Assembly: GCF_038051945.1 (NCBI RefSeq)
Contig: NZ_CP150302.1
Location: forward strand, 5,084,001-5,148,000
Direction: 5' to 3'
Source: Paenibacillus sp. FSL H3-0469
Lineage (GTDB): Bacteria; Bacillota; Bacilli; Paenibacillales; Paenibacillaceae
Length of the DNA: 64,000 nt
Part shown: piece after piece, positions 53,676 through 62,893 of the stretch
How the letters are laid out: each line of letters opens with the position of its first letter
Numbering within the stretch: the stretch's first letter is position 1
Made by a program: the position numbers and the translations under genes
Notes under the pieces: model-generated
The model's database searches: none
Told to the model about the DNA's origin: nothing
Seen by the model: the letters and a program-made list of their open reading frames with translations, nothing else

Positions 53676-55304
53676 ATGACTAGTGTACATAACAATCACC
53701 GGTTAACCTCAATTTCTGCTGCTGCGGACCAGGACAAACAGCTCCAGCAGGATCTCATAGATTACGTGAATTATCACATTTCGGGCGGCTCCCTGGCTTC
53801 GCTTACCGAAGGTGCGGAGGAGGCTGAGCCGGCTTTTGCCCCTCTTTTGCAAAGTGATACCGCGCGCGCTTACCGACAGGAGTGCGGGGGCGTCATAACC
53901 GATATGCAGCAGCTCGGGCAGCTGCCGGGTATAAGCCTGGAATGGCTTAATCAGCTCGCGGACACAGTAGCGGGACTCGATTCCGGCAAGCTCAGGGCTC
54001 TGGCCCCGCAGACCACCCGGCATAACCGGGTAGAGCCTTATGTGAACGGCCCGCAATGCCTGGACATGCTGCTCGGCGAGATCCGCAAGGCTGAACGTTA
54101 TATTCATCTGTCTGTCATGCTGTTCTTCAATGACCATTCGGGGAACCTTATCGCGGATGAGCTGCTTCATGCGCTTGAGCGCGGGGTCCAGGTTAGAATC
54201 ATGGTGAATTATACGGTCACTGCGCTCGGATACGGCCAGAATCTGGAGGTAGGGCAATTCTCCGGCATTGCCGGGCGTCTGGAGCAGGCGGGTGCGAAGC
54301 TGCTGGATACCTTCCACTCCTATTACGGTGCGGAGGAATGGGCTGCAAAGCGCAAGGTGCTAAAGTCACAGGGCGTGCCTGAGAGCATCCTTTTTCTGCA
54401 GGATAAGGTACAGGAGGATGTGGAAGTGACCGGGCTGAATGTGATCGACCACCGCAAATTCATGATTATAGACGGAATAACTTCTATTATCGGCAGTCTG
54501 AATATCGGGGACCAGTATACCTTTGCGACACCTATTCAGGAAGCCCCGGACCAGCAGGTAGATGGACGTCCGCTAGGTATCCCTGCGAAGGAAGAGGAAT
54601 GGCATGACGGCTGCTTCCGCATTCAGGGGGCTGTGGCCCAGTCGCTGAACGCTGTTTTTCATTCCAGATGGCTGCTGCTCGGGGGAGATCACTTTGACCT
54701 TACTTCACCCTTCTATCGTCCTGCTGTGGACTATGCGTTCGGGGAGGAGGAGTGTACACTCTTCGCGAGCTTTCCCGGCAACCCGGTGAATCTGATTCAG
54801 CAATATATTCTGGATGTGATCTCCTATGCAGCCGATGAGACCCTTATTGTGAATCCGTATCTAATCGATCAGGCCTTCTGGGACCGGCTGGGTGAAGTGG
54901 GGCCGGAGCGTGCCTGCCATCTCGTCATTTGCAATCCGCTGGAGGTTAATGACCATCCGACGAACCGGGCGGCAGTGCGCAGCAACATGTACGTTCCCTT
55001 TTGTAACGGCGTAACCTTCTATGATTATAGTGCGACTGAACGCTTCTCCCACTGGAAAATCATCTACGACCACAGAGCGCAGGCGGTATTTCACGGCTCT
55101 TATAATATAAATGAACGGAGTGCCTGCCATGATTACGAGCTGGGCCTGCTGGTAAAAGGCAGAGATCTCGCGGAGAAGGTGAAGCGCATGATTGATTATG
55201 ACCTCAGCGTCTCCCGCAAGATCACAGACAAACACGAGTTCTTCAAGCATCCCTGGCTGCATCCCAGCACCTATCTGAACAAAGCGACGCAGAATTACAC
55301 CTGA
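53676..55304 (+). CDS. Phospholipase D-like protein
   Basis: 542 residues with two HKD-type motifs: NVIDHRKFMIIDGITSIIGSLNIGD (about residues 260-285) and FSHWKIIYDHRAQAVFHGSYNINER (about 475-500). Each has the His-x-Lys-x4-Asp core followed by a Gly-Ser-x-Asn element. It should act on phosphodiesters, as PLDs or cardiolipin synthases do. There is no transmembrane helix at the N-terminus, unlike typical cardiolipin synthases. Start ATG 53676 after GAAGGAG. The substrate is unknown. Confidence 0.88.
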   Translation: MTSVHNNHRLTSISAAADQDKQLQQDLIDYVNYHISGGSLASLTEGAEEAEPAFAPLLQSDTARAYRQECGGVITDMQQLGQLPGISLEWLNQLADTVAGLDSGKLRALAPQTTRHNRVEPYVNGPQCLDMLLGEIRKAERYIHLSVMLFFNDHSGNLIADELLHALERGVQVRIMVNYTVTALGYGQNLEVGQFSGIAGRLEQAGAKLLDTFHSYYGAEEWAAKRKVLKSQGVPESILFLQDKVQEDVEVTGLNVIDHRKFMIIDGITSIIGSLNIGDQYTFATPIQEAPDQQVDGRPLGIPAKEEEWHDGCFRIQGAVAQSLNAVFHSRWLLLGGDHFDLTSPFYRPAVDYAFGEEECTLFASFPGNPVNLIQQYILDVISYAADETLIVNPYLIDQAFWDRLGEVGPERACHLVICNPLEVNDHPTNRAAVRSNMYVPFCNGVTFYDYSATERFSHWKIIYDHRAQAVFHGSYNINERSACHDYELGLLVKGRDLAEKVKRMIDYDLSVSRKITDKHEFFKHPWLHPSTYLNKATQNYT

Positions 55305-55371
55305 TATCCTCTCCGGCGCCGGGTCATGTATAATGGCGTTATACCAATGAACGAAGATGGAGCTAATGAAG

Positions 55372-55752
55372 ATGAACATACACATTCTTGGACAAGGTCC
55401 CCGGACCGGGGAAATCAGATTCGCAGCAGGGGAATGGGGAGAAGCCAGAGCCATCTGGTGCGGGCCGCCTGTACAGCCGGGTGAGGAATGGCAGGCAGAA
55501 TGGGAGCTGCCGGCGCTGTTCATGAGCTGGGTCGATATTGTGCCGGCTCCCGGCGGTGCCTTTGGCCTGAGAACCGAAGGGGACATGGTTATCCTGACGG
55601 GCGTGCTGGAAAATATAGAGGAGGACGGCGCGGGCTATCTGCGGATCGGCCGCGACCTGATTATGTTCGAATGCCTGGGCGAACCCATGGCGCTGGGCGG
55701 GTTCGTTGAGCTGAGGACCCGTGAAGCGAGGCTGTATCCCGTGAATCTGTAA
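55372..55752 (+). CDS. Conserved hypothetical protein, 126 aa
   Basis: The ATG at 55372 is 10 bases after GGAG. In-frame ATGs at 55357 and 55366 are alternatives. It is acidic and beta-rich (NIHILGQGPRTGEIRFAAGEW, MVILTGVLENIEEDGAGYLRIGRDLIMFE), with no membrane segment. Not recognised. It lies between the PLD gene and arsR with a separate TATAAT-like box at 55329. Confidence 0.65.
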   Translation: MNIHILGQGPRTGEIRFAAGEWGEARAIWCGPPVQPGEEWQAEWELPALFMSWVDIVPAPGGAFGLRTEGDMVILTGVLENIEEDGAGYLRIGRDLIMFECLGEPMALGGFVELRTREARLYPVNL

Positions 55753-55868
55753 GGGCCGCAAGGCCCCCGGCTTACGAACGATTTCCTGCCCCGGCATAGC
55801 CACCTTCAGCCAAATGCGCTAATATAATATAGATTGAAACAAGTAACAGCATAAGGAGCAGAAGTCTG

Positions 55869-56195
55869 ATGAACAGCGATATTCAACAATTTAAGACGGA
55901 ATTCTTCAAAGCGCTGGCTCACCCGATGCGGATTCGGATTCTGGAGCTGCTTAGCGAAGGCGAGAAGAATGTGAACGAGCTGCAGGCGATCCTGGGCTCC
56001 GAGGGCTCTGCGGTATCCCAGCAGCTGGCCGTTCTCCGGGCCAAAAATGTGGTCACCAGCGTCAAGGAAGGGACCACTGTCATCTATGCCCTCCGTGATC
56101 CTCTGATCAAGGAGCTTCTGGCTGTAGCCAGACAGATTTTCGACAATCATCTGGTGAGTACCATCTCCCTGCTTGAAGGCATCCGCAGCGAATAA
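55869..56195 (+). CDS. ArsR-family transcriptional regulator
   Basis: 108 residues. Winged helix: FKALAHPMRIRILELLSEG, VNELQAILGSEGSAVSQQLAVLRAKNVV, then KEGTTVIYALRDP. No classical metal-binding ELCVCDL cysteines, so it is unlikely to sense metal at that site. The start follows AAGGAGC. The adjacent SulP transporter gene 106 bp downstream is its probable target. Confidence 0.92.
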   Translation: MNSDIQQFKTEFFKALAHPMRIRILELLSEGEKNVNELQAILGSEGSAVSQQLAVLRAKNVVTSVKEGTTVIYALRDPLIKELLAVARQIFDNHLVSTISLLEGIRSE

Positions 56196-56301
56196 CCCCG
56201 GCTTCCGGGGGCGGATTACCCCGTTGACAAGAGCAGCGGGCAGGAGTAATGTGGATATTATATTCAAATAATCAGATATTCAGAGAAAAGAAGGTTATAG
56301 G

Positions 56302-58080
56302 ATGACAGGGTGGGGCCGATTCAAAGGCTATAACATTGCTTCGCTGCGCAAGGATATCATTTCAGGGACAATCGTCGGCGTTATTGCCATCCCGCTCGGG
56401 ATGGCATTTGCTATTGCTTCCGGTGTGAAGCCGGAGTACGGAATTTATACAACCATTGTGGCCGGAATACTGATTTCCTTATTCGGCGGGTCCAGGTTCC
56501 AGATTGGCGGACCTACGGGTGCATTCATTCCTATTTTATTCGCCATTGCGATGCAGTACGGGTATGAGAATCTGCTGATTGCCGGAATGATGGCCGGGGT
56601 GATTCTTGTCTTGATGGGTGTTCTGCGGCTGGGGGTATTGATTAAGTTCATTCCGAAGCCGGTGACCATTGGTTTTACGGCCGGGATTGCCGTTATTATT
56701 TTCAGCGGGCAGATTGCGAACTTTCTTGGCCTGAGGGATATGAAGCGGCATGAGAGCTTTATCGACAATATGAAGGAGATCGGGGCGCATCTCTCCACAA
56801 TCAATCTGTATAGCATTCTGACTGCGGGGGTATGTCTCGCCGTAGTGGTGCTGGGGTTGCGGTTTGCCCCGAAGGTGCCGGGTTCTCTGATCGGACTGTT
56901 GTGTGCCACGGTTATCGCTGCCCTGTTCTTCAGCGGCAAGGTGACGACCATCGGCTCTGCCTATGGAGATATCCCGAATACACTTCCTAGCTTTCACTTC
57001 CCGGTCATTACATGGGAGAAAATCAAGCTGCTGATCCGGCCGGCCTTTGTCATTGCGCTGCTGGGGGCCATTGAGTCTCTGCTCTCCGCAGTCGTGGCTG
57101 ACGGTATGTCGGGCACACGCCATGACAGCAACCGGGAGCTGATCGGCCAGGGGGTCGCCAATATCGCTGCGCCGTTATTCGGCGGGATACCGGCTACGGG
57201 TGCGATTGCCAGAACCGCTACCAATATCCGCAGCGGTGCCGCTTCTCCACTATCCGGGATCATTCACGGCGTGGTCGTGTTCCTGATCCTGCTGCTGTTC
57301 GCCCCGTACGCCTCCAGCATTCCGCTGGCAGCGATGGCCCCGATTCTGATGGTCGTAGCCTGGAATATGAGTGAACGCAAGGAATTCCTCCACCTGCTGA
57401 AGCTGAAGACCGGGGATTCGCTGGTGCTGGCGATTACCTTCCTGCTGACGGTATTCGCCGATCTGACCGTGGCGGTTGAGGTGGGGCTGATTCTGGCTGT
57501 TGTCCTCTTCGTGAAGCGTATGGGCGAGGTACACAGAATCTCCAAGGTGCTGCCTGACCCGTCTTCCGTCAAGGTTGAGGCCCATATGGTAACCGAGAGC
57601 CACGACTGTCCGCAGATCGGAATCTACAATGTGGAGGGACCGCTGTTCTTCGGAGCCGCTTACCGCTTCGACCACACCATGCCCGAGCTCGGCCCGGATC
57701 AGCCTAAGCTTATCCTGCTGCGCATGGGCAAGGTCCCGCTGATGGATACGACAGGCGAGGCCAATCTGGCAGCGCTGGTGAAGGAATTGCAGGCGGCAGG
57801 CGGCAGGCTGATGATCTCAGGCATCCAGAGCCAGCCGCTGGAGCTGCTGAAGAGAACAGGTCTATATGACCGGATCGGTGCCTCACAGTTCTATGATCAT
57901 ACCGGGGAAGCGATTAATGATGCGCTGGGCAGCGTGAACCCCAGCCGTTGCCGGGGCTGCGCGCATGCGGCCTTCAGAGAATGCAGCGCCCTCTCGGGGC
58001 TGGAGGATTCCTCCTCGCGCAGCGCCACCTTCAAGGGGCGCACTCCGGCGGTGGCCCGCAAGCTGAGCGGCGGGGTATAA
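56302..58080 (+). CDS. SulP-family anion transporter with STAS domain
   Basis: 592 residues. About 12 membrane helices (residues 10-400) include the SulP signature region FGGSRFQIGGPTGAFIPI and LFGGIPATGAIARTATNIRSGA. A C-terminal STAS domain (about 430-545: IYNVEGPLFFGAAYRFD, PLMDTTGEANL) follows. The last about 45 residues contain a Cys-rich RCRGCAHAAFREC segment, unusual for the family. It transports sulfate, bicarbonate or another anion. It is probably controlled by the ArsR-type protein upstream. Confidence 0.93.
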   Translation: MTGWGRFKGYNIASLRKDIISGTIVGVIAIPLGMAFAIASGVKPEYGIYTTIVAGILISLFGGSRFQIGGPTGAFIPILFAIAMQYGYENLLIAGMMAGVILVLMGVLRLGVLIKFIPKPVTIGFTAGIAVIIFSGQIANFLGLRDMKRHESFIDNMKEIGAHLSTINLYSILTAGVCLAVVVLGLRFAPKVPGSLIGLLCATVIAALFFSGKVTTIGSAYGDIPNTLPSFHFPVITWEKIKLLIRPAFVIALLGAIESLLSAVVADGMSGTRHDSNRELIGQGVANIAAPLFGGIPATGAIARTATNIRSGAASPLSGIIHGVVVFLILLLFAPYASSIPLAAMAPILMVVAWNMSERKEFLHLLKLKTGDSLVLAITFLLTVFADLTVAVEVGLILAVVLFVKRMGEVHRISKVLPDPSSVKVEAHMVTESHDCPQIGIYNVEGPLFFGAAYRFDHTMPELGPDQPKLILLRMGKVPLMDTTGEANLAALVKELQAAGGRLMISGIQSQPLELLKRTGLYDRIGASQFYDHTGEAINDALGSVNPSRCRGCAHAAFRECSALSGLEDSSSRSATFKGRTPAVARKLSGGV

Positions 58081-58164
58081 CCCGCGCGGTGCAGGGCTGA
58101 CGCGGGTACAAGGCGACCTTGGCTGCCGGTCCGCAGGCAGCAGTTGCAGCTAGGGTAAATCATA

Positions 58165-58210
58165 CACAAGCAGTGTTTCCCTTCGGGGTGGCGCTGCTTT
58201 TTTATTTTTG
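58165..58210 (+). terminator. Rho-independent terminator
   Basis: AAGCAG-tgtt-TCCC and GGGG-tggcg-CTGCTT pair, followed by TTTTATTTTTG. Confidence 0.75.
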
Positions 58211-58213
58211 GGG

Positions 58214-58430
58214 TAAGGGCCAGTAACATTTATAGATAAATCCTGCACAAAATGCAACAATGCTGCCCAATAGAAGCGGCTTATGCTGAAATCCTGCACA
58301 AAATGCAACAACTCCGGCGCTAACTTGCTCTAACTACCGGAAATCCTGCAAATTATGCAACATTGCTTCCTAGCCAGTAACATTTATAGATAAATCCTGC
58401 ATAATGTGCAACATTGCTGTTTCATACAAG
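58214..58430. repeat. Cluster of ATCCTGCA-n5-TGCAACA repeats
   Basis: AAATCCTGCACAAAATGCAACA and close variants occur at about 58239, 58293, 58340 and 58394. The core TGCAnAAwrTGCA is palindromic. GCCAGTAACATTTATAGATA precedes two of them. These are irregularly spaced extragenic repeats. The gap 58081-58618 holds no gene. Confidence 0.75.
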
Positions 58431-58483
58431 CGGCTGGTGAGAGAGAGAAAAGTCTCAGGAGTGGCAGAGTTAGGCGGAGGTGG

Positions 58484-58532
58484 CGCATAGGCCAGATGTA
58501 TGTGAAAAACCGAATACAATGCGCAGCGTGAG
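58484..58532. repeat. Single copy of the 52-bp repeat element
   Basis: GCCAGATGTATGTGAAAAACCGAATACAATGCGCAG-type sequence matches the arrays at 23.2 and 50.8 kb in the GTATG...ATAC core. Confidence 0.7.
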
Positions 58533-58618
58533 GGTACTGCCCCCGATATTGGACACTCCCGCCCCATATTTGTACAATTACATCATTGGACTATATCAAG
58601 GTAAGGAGATTATCCTTC

Positions 58619-59326
58619 ATGAAAGAACTGAATTACACCAAGGTCTTCATCCTTCTGGCTGCTATGACGGCGGCATCGCTTGCGGTGTACCGCGTAGTTT
58701 CGCTGCAGACGGATACGTTCTATGCCTTTCTGATCTGGAATCTGTTTCTGGCCTGGGTGCCGTTCTTCTTCTCCATGGCCGCGCATGAGCTGGATAAGCG
58801 GAAGATCGGGGGGCTGCTGATTCTGCCGCTGGGCGTAGCCTGGCTGCTGTTTTTTCCGAATGCGCCTTATATTATGACCGATCTGATCCATCTGACCGTC
58901 CGCAAAAGCAAGTATATCGTCGGCGGAACGATCCAGAACCGGTACTGGTATGATCTGACCACCCTCCTCCTGTTCACCTGGAGCGGCTGGCTGACCGGAT
59001 TCTTCTCCCTGTACCAGTTCCAGCACGTGATATACCGGAAAAGCAACATGCTGCTCTCGTGGGTCTTCGTCCTATTCGCCTGTGTCATGGGCGGCTACGG
59101 CGTCTTGCTCGGCCGAGTCTACCGGCTGAACAGCTGGGATGTGCTGACGGACCGCCATCAGCTCTACCGGCTGGTCATGGACAGTCTGAACCGGCAGTCT
59201 GTGTTCTTCAGCCTGTTCGTCGCCTTTGTGCTGCTGGTGATCTATGCCACGATGTATTGCCTGCTGAACGGGCTGGGGGGCGGAGACCGCAGGAGTTATT
59301 CCGGGGGCCGGAGGAAGATAGGTTAA
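58619..59326 (+). CDS. DUF1361 membrane protein
   Basis: 235 residues with six to seven transmembrane helices. DUF1361 hallmarks are FLIWNLFLAWVPFFFS, LLFFPNAPYIMTDLIHL and WYDLTTLLLFTWSGWLTGFFSL, then RLNSWDVL. Function is unknown. The start at 58619 follows AAGGAG; the 11-codon extension is rejected. It converges on the alkyltransferase-like gene, overlapping its end by 4 bp. Confidence 0.9.
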   Translation: MKELNYTKVFILLAAMTAASLAVYRVVSLQTDTFYAFLIWNLFLAWVPFFFSMAAHELDKRKIGGLLILPLGVAWLLFFPNAPYIMTDLIHLTVRKSKYIVGGTIQNRYWYDLTTLLLFTWSGWLTGFFSLYQFQHVIYRKSNMLLSWVFVLFACVMGGYGVLLGRVYRLNSWDVLTDRHQLYRLVMDSLNRQSVFFSLFVAFVLLVIYATMYCLLNGLGGGDRRSYSGGRRKIG

Positions 59327-59682
59327 GCTTCCCCTTCATCGCCGAGGTCAGCCGTAAGCTCCATCTCCAGCTCAAGAGCGGGAACATACTGGTAGCGCTC
59401 CAGGTCAACCACGCCCTGTTCATCGAAGACAACGCCCTCGCCGGTTAAGTACAGCTGCTGCAGGGAGGAGGATTCGTCTTCGGTGAGCGAGATCATGCCT
59501 TTGGCGTTGATGACCCTGTGCCACGGCAGCTTGTACTTTCTGCTCATGGAGTGCAGAATGCGCACGACCTGCCGTGCTGCCCGGGGGCTTCCGGCCGCCC
59601 GGGCAATTCCGCCGTAGGTCATGACGGAGCCTTCCGGAATCGATTGAATGATGAGGATAACTTTTCGCGTGAATGGTGTCAT
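59323..59682 (-). CDS. Alkyltransferase-like protein (MGMT family without active cysteine)
   Basis: 119 residues with the MGMT DNA-binding fold: IPEGSVMTYGGIARAAGSPRAARQV (HTH), then PWHRVINAKG. In active O6-alkylguanine transferases this is PCHRV; Trp replaces the acceptor Cys, as in alkyltransferase-like (ATL) proteins, which flag O6-alkylguanine for excision repair. Length fits ATLs. The start follows AAAGGAGCCCGCAAG. Confidence 0.93.
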   Translation of the reverse strand: MTPFTRKVILIIQSIPEGSVMTYGGIARAAGSPRAARQVVRILHSMSRKYKLPWHRVINAKGMISLTEDESSSLQQLYLTGEGVVFDEQGVVDLERYQYVPALELEMELTADLGDEGEA

Positions 59683-59958
59683 CTTGCGGGCTCCTTTAAA
59701 TTCTCAGTCTGTAACAATACTGTACTAACCATAACATAAAGCGGCTGCTGCAAGGAGCTTTGGCACTGGTGGAGCAGCAACTGACAATCTCATACGAAGC
59801 TTGGCCTAAGCCAGCCCCTCTGTTACAGAGCGGGCTTATTTGCTGTGCCGTTCAAGGGCTAGGCGGCTTCTGCTCTTCCATTCAGCAAATTCTGGCGAAT
59901 AGGAGTTAGAGAGACGGGGGATAATCAGAGCAATAGATCTCTGACAGGAGTGATAGCG

Positions 59959-61506
59959 GTGAAGAACAAGCATTCTGCACTGAATAGTGAAGCTGCCGGT
60001 ACCCTGTCCGCGCATCCTCCGCTAAGCCCTTCGCTGGAGGAGACGGTGGAACGGCTGCGGAAGATTTTCAATAACGACGGGACACTAAGAGTAAGGATCA
60101 TAGAGAACAGCCAGGGCGCTCCCGTCCGCTGCGGATTAATCTATGTCGATGGAATGGTGGACCGGAATCTGATTCAGACAGGAATCATCAAGCCGGTGCT
60201 TGCTTACCAGCCCGCAGAAGAAGAGTACCGGAACCCCAAGGTTCTGATGGAAAGAATCCGCCTGACCGTTATTGATACGCCTGATGTCACGGCCACCGGG
60301 GAGCTGGAGGGATTGATCGGAGCGGTCGTCAGCGGGAAGGCGTTGCTGCTCCTGGATGGCTATGCCGGAGGGTTGGTTATCAATGTTCAGGGATGGGATT
60401 CCAGAGCGATAGAAGAGCCTACTACAGAAAAAGCAGTGCGCGGCCCCCGTGAGGGGTTCACCGAATCGCTGCTTGTCAATCTGACCCTGATCCGCCGCAG
60501 AGTGCAGGACCCGGATCTGAAATTTGAATTCACGCAAATCGGAACACGCAGCAAGACGCAGACCTGTATCTGCTATATGGAGAGCCTGGCCTCTCCTGCC
60601 ATTATTAAGGAGCTGTATGACAGGCTGGAGAAGGTGGAGCTTGATCTGATTCTGGATACGGGTTATTTGTCCGAGCTGATCCGCGACGAGCCTTATTCTC
60701 CGTTTGAAACTGTGGGAAATACCGAGCGGCCGGACACACTGGTAAGCAAAATTCTGGAGGGCCGGGTTGCGGTGCTCATCGAAGGTACCCCTTTTGCGCT
60801 GACTGTCCCTTATGTATTCGTAGAGAACTTCCAGGCCAGTGAGGATTATTATATCAATTATTATTTTGCATCGTTTAACCGTGTGCTTCGAGTGATGGGC
60901 GCCTTCATGTCGATCAGTATTCCGGCCGGTTATATTGCCCTGGTGACCTATGCCCAGGAGATGGTCCCCACTCTGCTGCTGCTAAGCATTGCGACCGCAA
61001 GGCAATCGGTGCCTTTTCCAACCATAGTTGAAGCGCTGCTTATGTTGACCATCTTCGAGGTGCTGCGGGAAGCGGGCGCGCGGATACCGACTTCGATTGG
61101 GCAGGCGGTAAGCATTGTCGGAGCGCTGGTACTGGGCCAGGCTGCTGTGGATGCACGGATTGTCAGTGCGCCGATGGTCATCGTGGTGGGCTTGACAGGG
61201 ATAACGACCCTGCTGAATCCAAGACTGACCGGGCCGCTGATCATGGCCAGACTGCTGCTGCTGGGCACCACCTTTTTCCTCGGCCTCTACGGATATTTCT
61301 TCGGTCTGCTCGGTCTGGTCATTCATCTGATGAGTCTGCGCTCCTTCGGGGTCTCTTATATGCTGGGAGTCGGCTCAATCCGCCCGCAGGATATTAAGGA
61401 TACAACCATCCGTGCCCCCTGGTGGGATATGAATCTGCGGCCGGCGATGATTGGAATGCGCAACCGGAGACGGAAGCCGCCGAAAAGACCGGCGAAGCGG
61501 TCATGA
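59959..61506 (+). CDS. Spore germination protein, GerA family (A subunit)
   Basis: 515 residues. A long soluble N-terminal domain (about 1-270) carries LIYVDGMVDRNLIQTGII and IEEPTTEKAVRGPREGFTESL, GerA family hallmarks. Five or six membrane helices follow, including IPAGYIALVTYAQEMVPTLLLLSIATAR and ISVGGALVLGQAAVDARIVSAP-like segments. A basic tail (RNRRRKPPKRPAKRS) ends the protein. It forms the germinant receptor in the inner spore membrane. The GTG at 59959 has suitable spacing to CAGGAG; the upstream GTG abuts it. Probably forespore-expressed. Confidence 0.95.
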   Translation: MKNKHSALNSEAAGTLSAHPPLSPSLEETVERLRKIFNNDGTLRVRIIENSQGAPVRCGLIYVDGMVDRNLIQTGIIKPVLAYQPAEEEYRNPKVLMERIRLTVIDTPDVTATGELEGLIGAVVSGKALLLLDGYAGGLVINVQGWDSRAIEEPTTEKAVRGPREGFTESLLVNLTLIRRRVQDPDLKFEFTQIGTRSKTQTCICYMESLASPAIIKELYDRLEKVELDLILDTGYLSELIRDEPYSPFETVGNTERPDTLVSKILEGRVAVLIEGTPFALTVPYVFVENFQASEDYYINYYFASFNRVLRVMGAFMSISIPAGYIALVTYAQEMVPTLLLLSIATARQSVPFPTIVEALLMLTIFEVLREAGARIPTSIGQAVSIVGALVLGQAAVDARIVSAPMVIVVGLTGITTLLNPRLTGPLIMARLLLLGTTFFLGLYGYFFGLLGLVIHLMSLRSFGVSYMLGVGSIRPQDIKDTTIRAPWWDMNLRPAMIGMRNRRRKPPKRPAKRS

Positions 61507-62660
61507 GGTCCCTGCGAAGAAGGATCGCCTCTCTGATCTCACTGTTGCTGCTGCTGAGCCTGGGACTCACCGGATGCTGGAATTATGCCGAGGTGGATGA
61601 TATGGCGATTGTAGCCGGGGTGGCCATTGATAAGGATGAGGATGGGAAGCTGCTGCTTACAGCAGAGATCGTAGATACTGGCGGGGCAGCCGACAAGGCT
61701 CAGGCGGGCTATAAAATGGTCAGCCTCAGCGGGAATACGATGTTTGAAATCGTCCGCAATATGATCTCTATGACCGGCAAGAAGCTGTTCTGGAGTCATG
61801 CCAAGGCAATAATCATCAGTGAGGAAGCGGCCAGAGAGGGGCTGGTGAAAGTCATTGACTGGTACAGCCGGGACACGGAGACCCGTTCGGATGTGTTCAT
61901 CTTCATATCAGGAGAGAAGACGGCCCGCGAGGTGCTCAATCTGAACAGTACCACAGAAGCGATTCTGTCTTTTGAATTGGCCCAGATGATGCATGACGAG
62001 AAGTATATGAACATCGCTCCGGCTGTGGAGATCTGGGATTTCATTGACAAGCTGGAGACTTCGGGGATTAATGCGACAGCGCCAATCATTCATATTCACC
62101 GGAAAAATGGTGAGAGGAGCGAAAGGGTGGCAGGCACCGCCGTATTCGCGAAGGACCGGATGGTGGGCAAACTGAGCGGCGATGAGACGAAGACGATGCT
62201 TATGATCAAAAATGTACTGCAGGGAGGGGTGCTGGTTGTGGATGATAAGCGGGGAGATCCGGCGTATTCCCTGGAGATTATCTCCAATCAGACCAAGCTG
62301 AAGCACCAAATGGTAGATGGCAGGCTCCAGATGGAGATTCGTACGGTCACCAAGACAGGGCTGGATGAGGTGATGACCACGGAAGGACTACTTAAAGGTG
62401 AGACTATTCAGGATATCGAGCAAAGGGCCGCTGAGGAGCTGCAGGCAGATATTCTTGCGTTAGTTCATAAGATGCAGCAGCAATATGACGCTGATATTTT
62501 TGGCTTTGGCGAGAGCCTGTATGAGAACCAGCCCAAGCTCTGGGCGGAGGTGGAGGATCACTGGCCTGAGGCCTTTGCCGGTCTTGAAGTGAACGTCAAG
62601 TCCAAGGTGACGATACAGAGCAGTGCCAAGACTTCACGGGCTATCAGGCTGGGGGATTAG
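61503..62660 (+). CDS. Spore germination lipoprotein, GerC family (C subunit)
   Basis: 385 residues. A basic signal peptide ends in the lipobox GLTGC followed by WNYAEVDDMAIVAGVAID, the GerC signature. It is the lipid-anchored subunit of the germinant receptor. ATG at 61503 overlaps the GerA stop by 4 bp (ATGA), so translation is coupled. The order here is A-C-small ORF-B. Confidence 0.94.
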   Translation: MRSLRRRIASLISLLLLLSLGLTGCWNYAEVDDMAIVAGVAIDKDEDGKLLLTAEIVDTGGAADKAQAGYKMVSLSGNTMFEIVRNMISMTGKKLFWSHAKAIIISEEAAREGLVKVIDWYSRDTETRSDVFIFISGEKTAREVLNLNSTTEAILSFELAQMMHDEKYMNIAPAVEIWDFIDKLETSGINATAPIIHIHRKNGERSERVAGTAVFAKDRMVGKLSGDETKTMLMIKNVLQGGVLVVDDKRGDPAYSLEIISNQTKLKHQMVDGRLQMEIRTVTKTGLDEVMTTEGLLKGETIQDIEQRAAEELQADILALVHKMQQQYDADIFGFGESLYENQPKLWAEVEDHWPEAFAGLEVNVKSKVTIQSSAKTSRAIRLGD

Positions 62661-62662
62661 AC

Positions 62663-62866
62663 ATGGTCATCTACGTGGTATTGATCTACGCACTGATAGC
62701 TGTAATTGATCCATACGGGCTGCTGAAGAAGAGAATGAAGCGGGATTTCCTGGTCTGTTCTGCCCTGTACCTGATCTCCTTCGTGCTGGCCTTCGCACTC
62801 TCGATGCGCTGGGAGATACCCAGTCCGTCCCCGCTGTTTGTGGATTGGATCAAAAGGCTATATTAG
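62663..62866 (+). CDS. Small two-helix membrane protein within the ger operon
   Basis: 67 residues. Helices VIYVVLIYALIAVID and LVCSALYLISFVLAFALSM flank the basic loop LLKKRMKRDF. It starts 2 bp after the GerC gene with GGGGGATT as ribosome-binding site. Small proteins of this type accompany some ger operons (D-type subunits) and can modulate receptor function. No family is certain. Confidence 0.75.
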   Translation: MVIYVVLIYALIAVIDPYGLLKKRMKRDFLVCSALYLISFVLAFALSMRWEIPSPSPLFVDWIKRLY

Positions 62867-62893
62867 AGCGTGACGCTGAAGGAGGAGGAGAGT

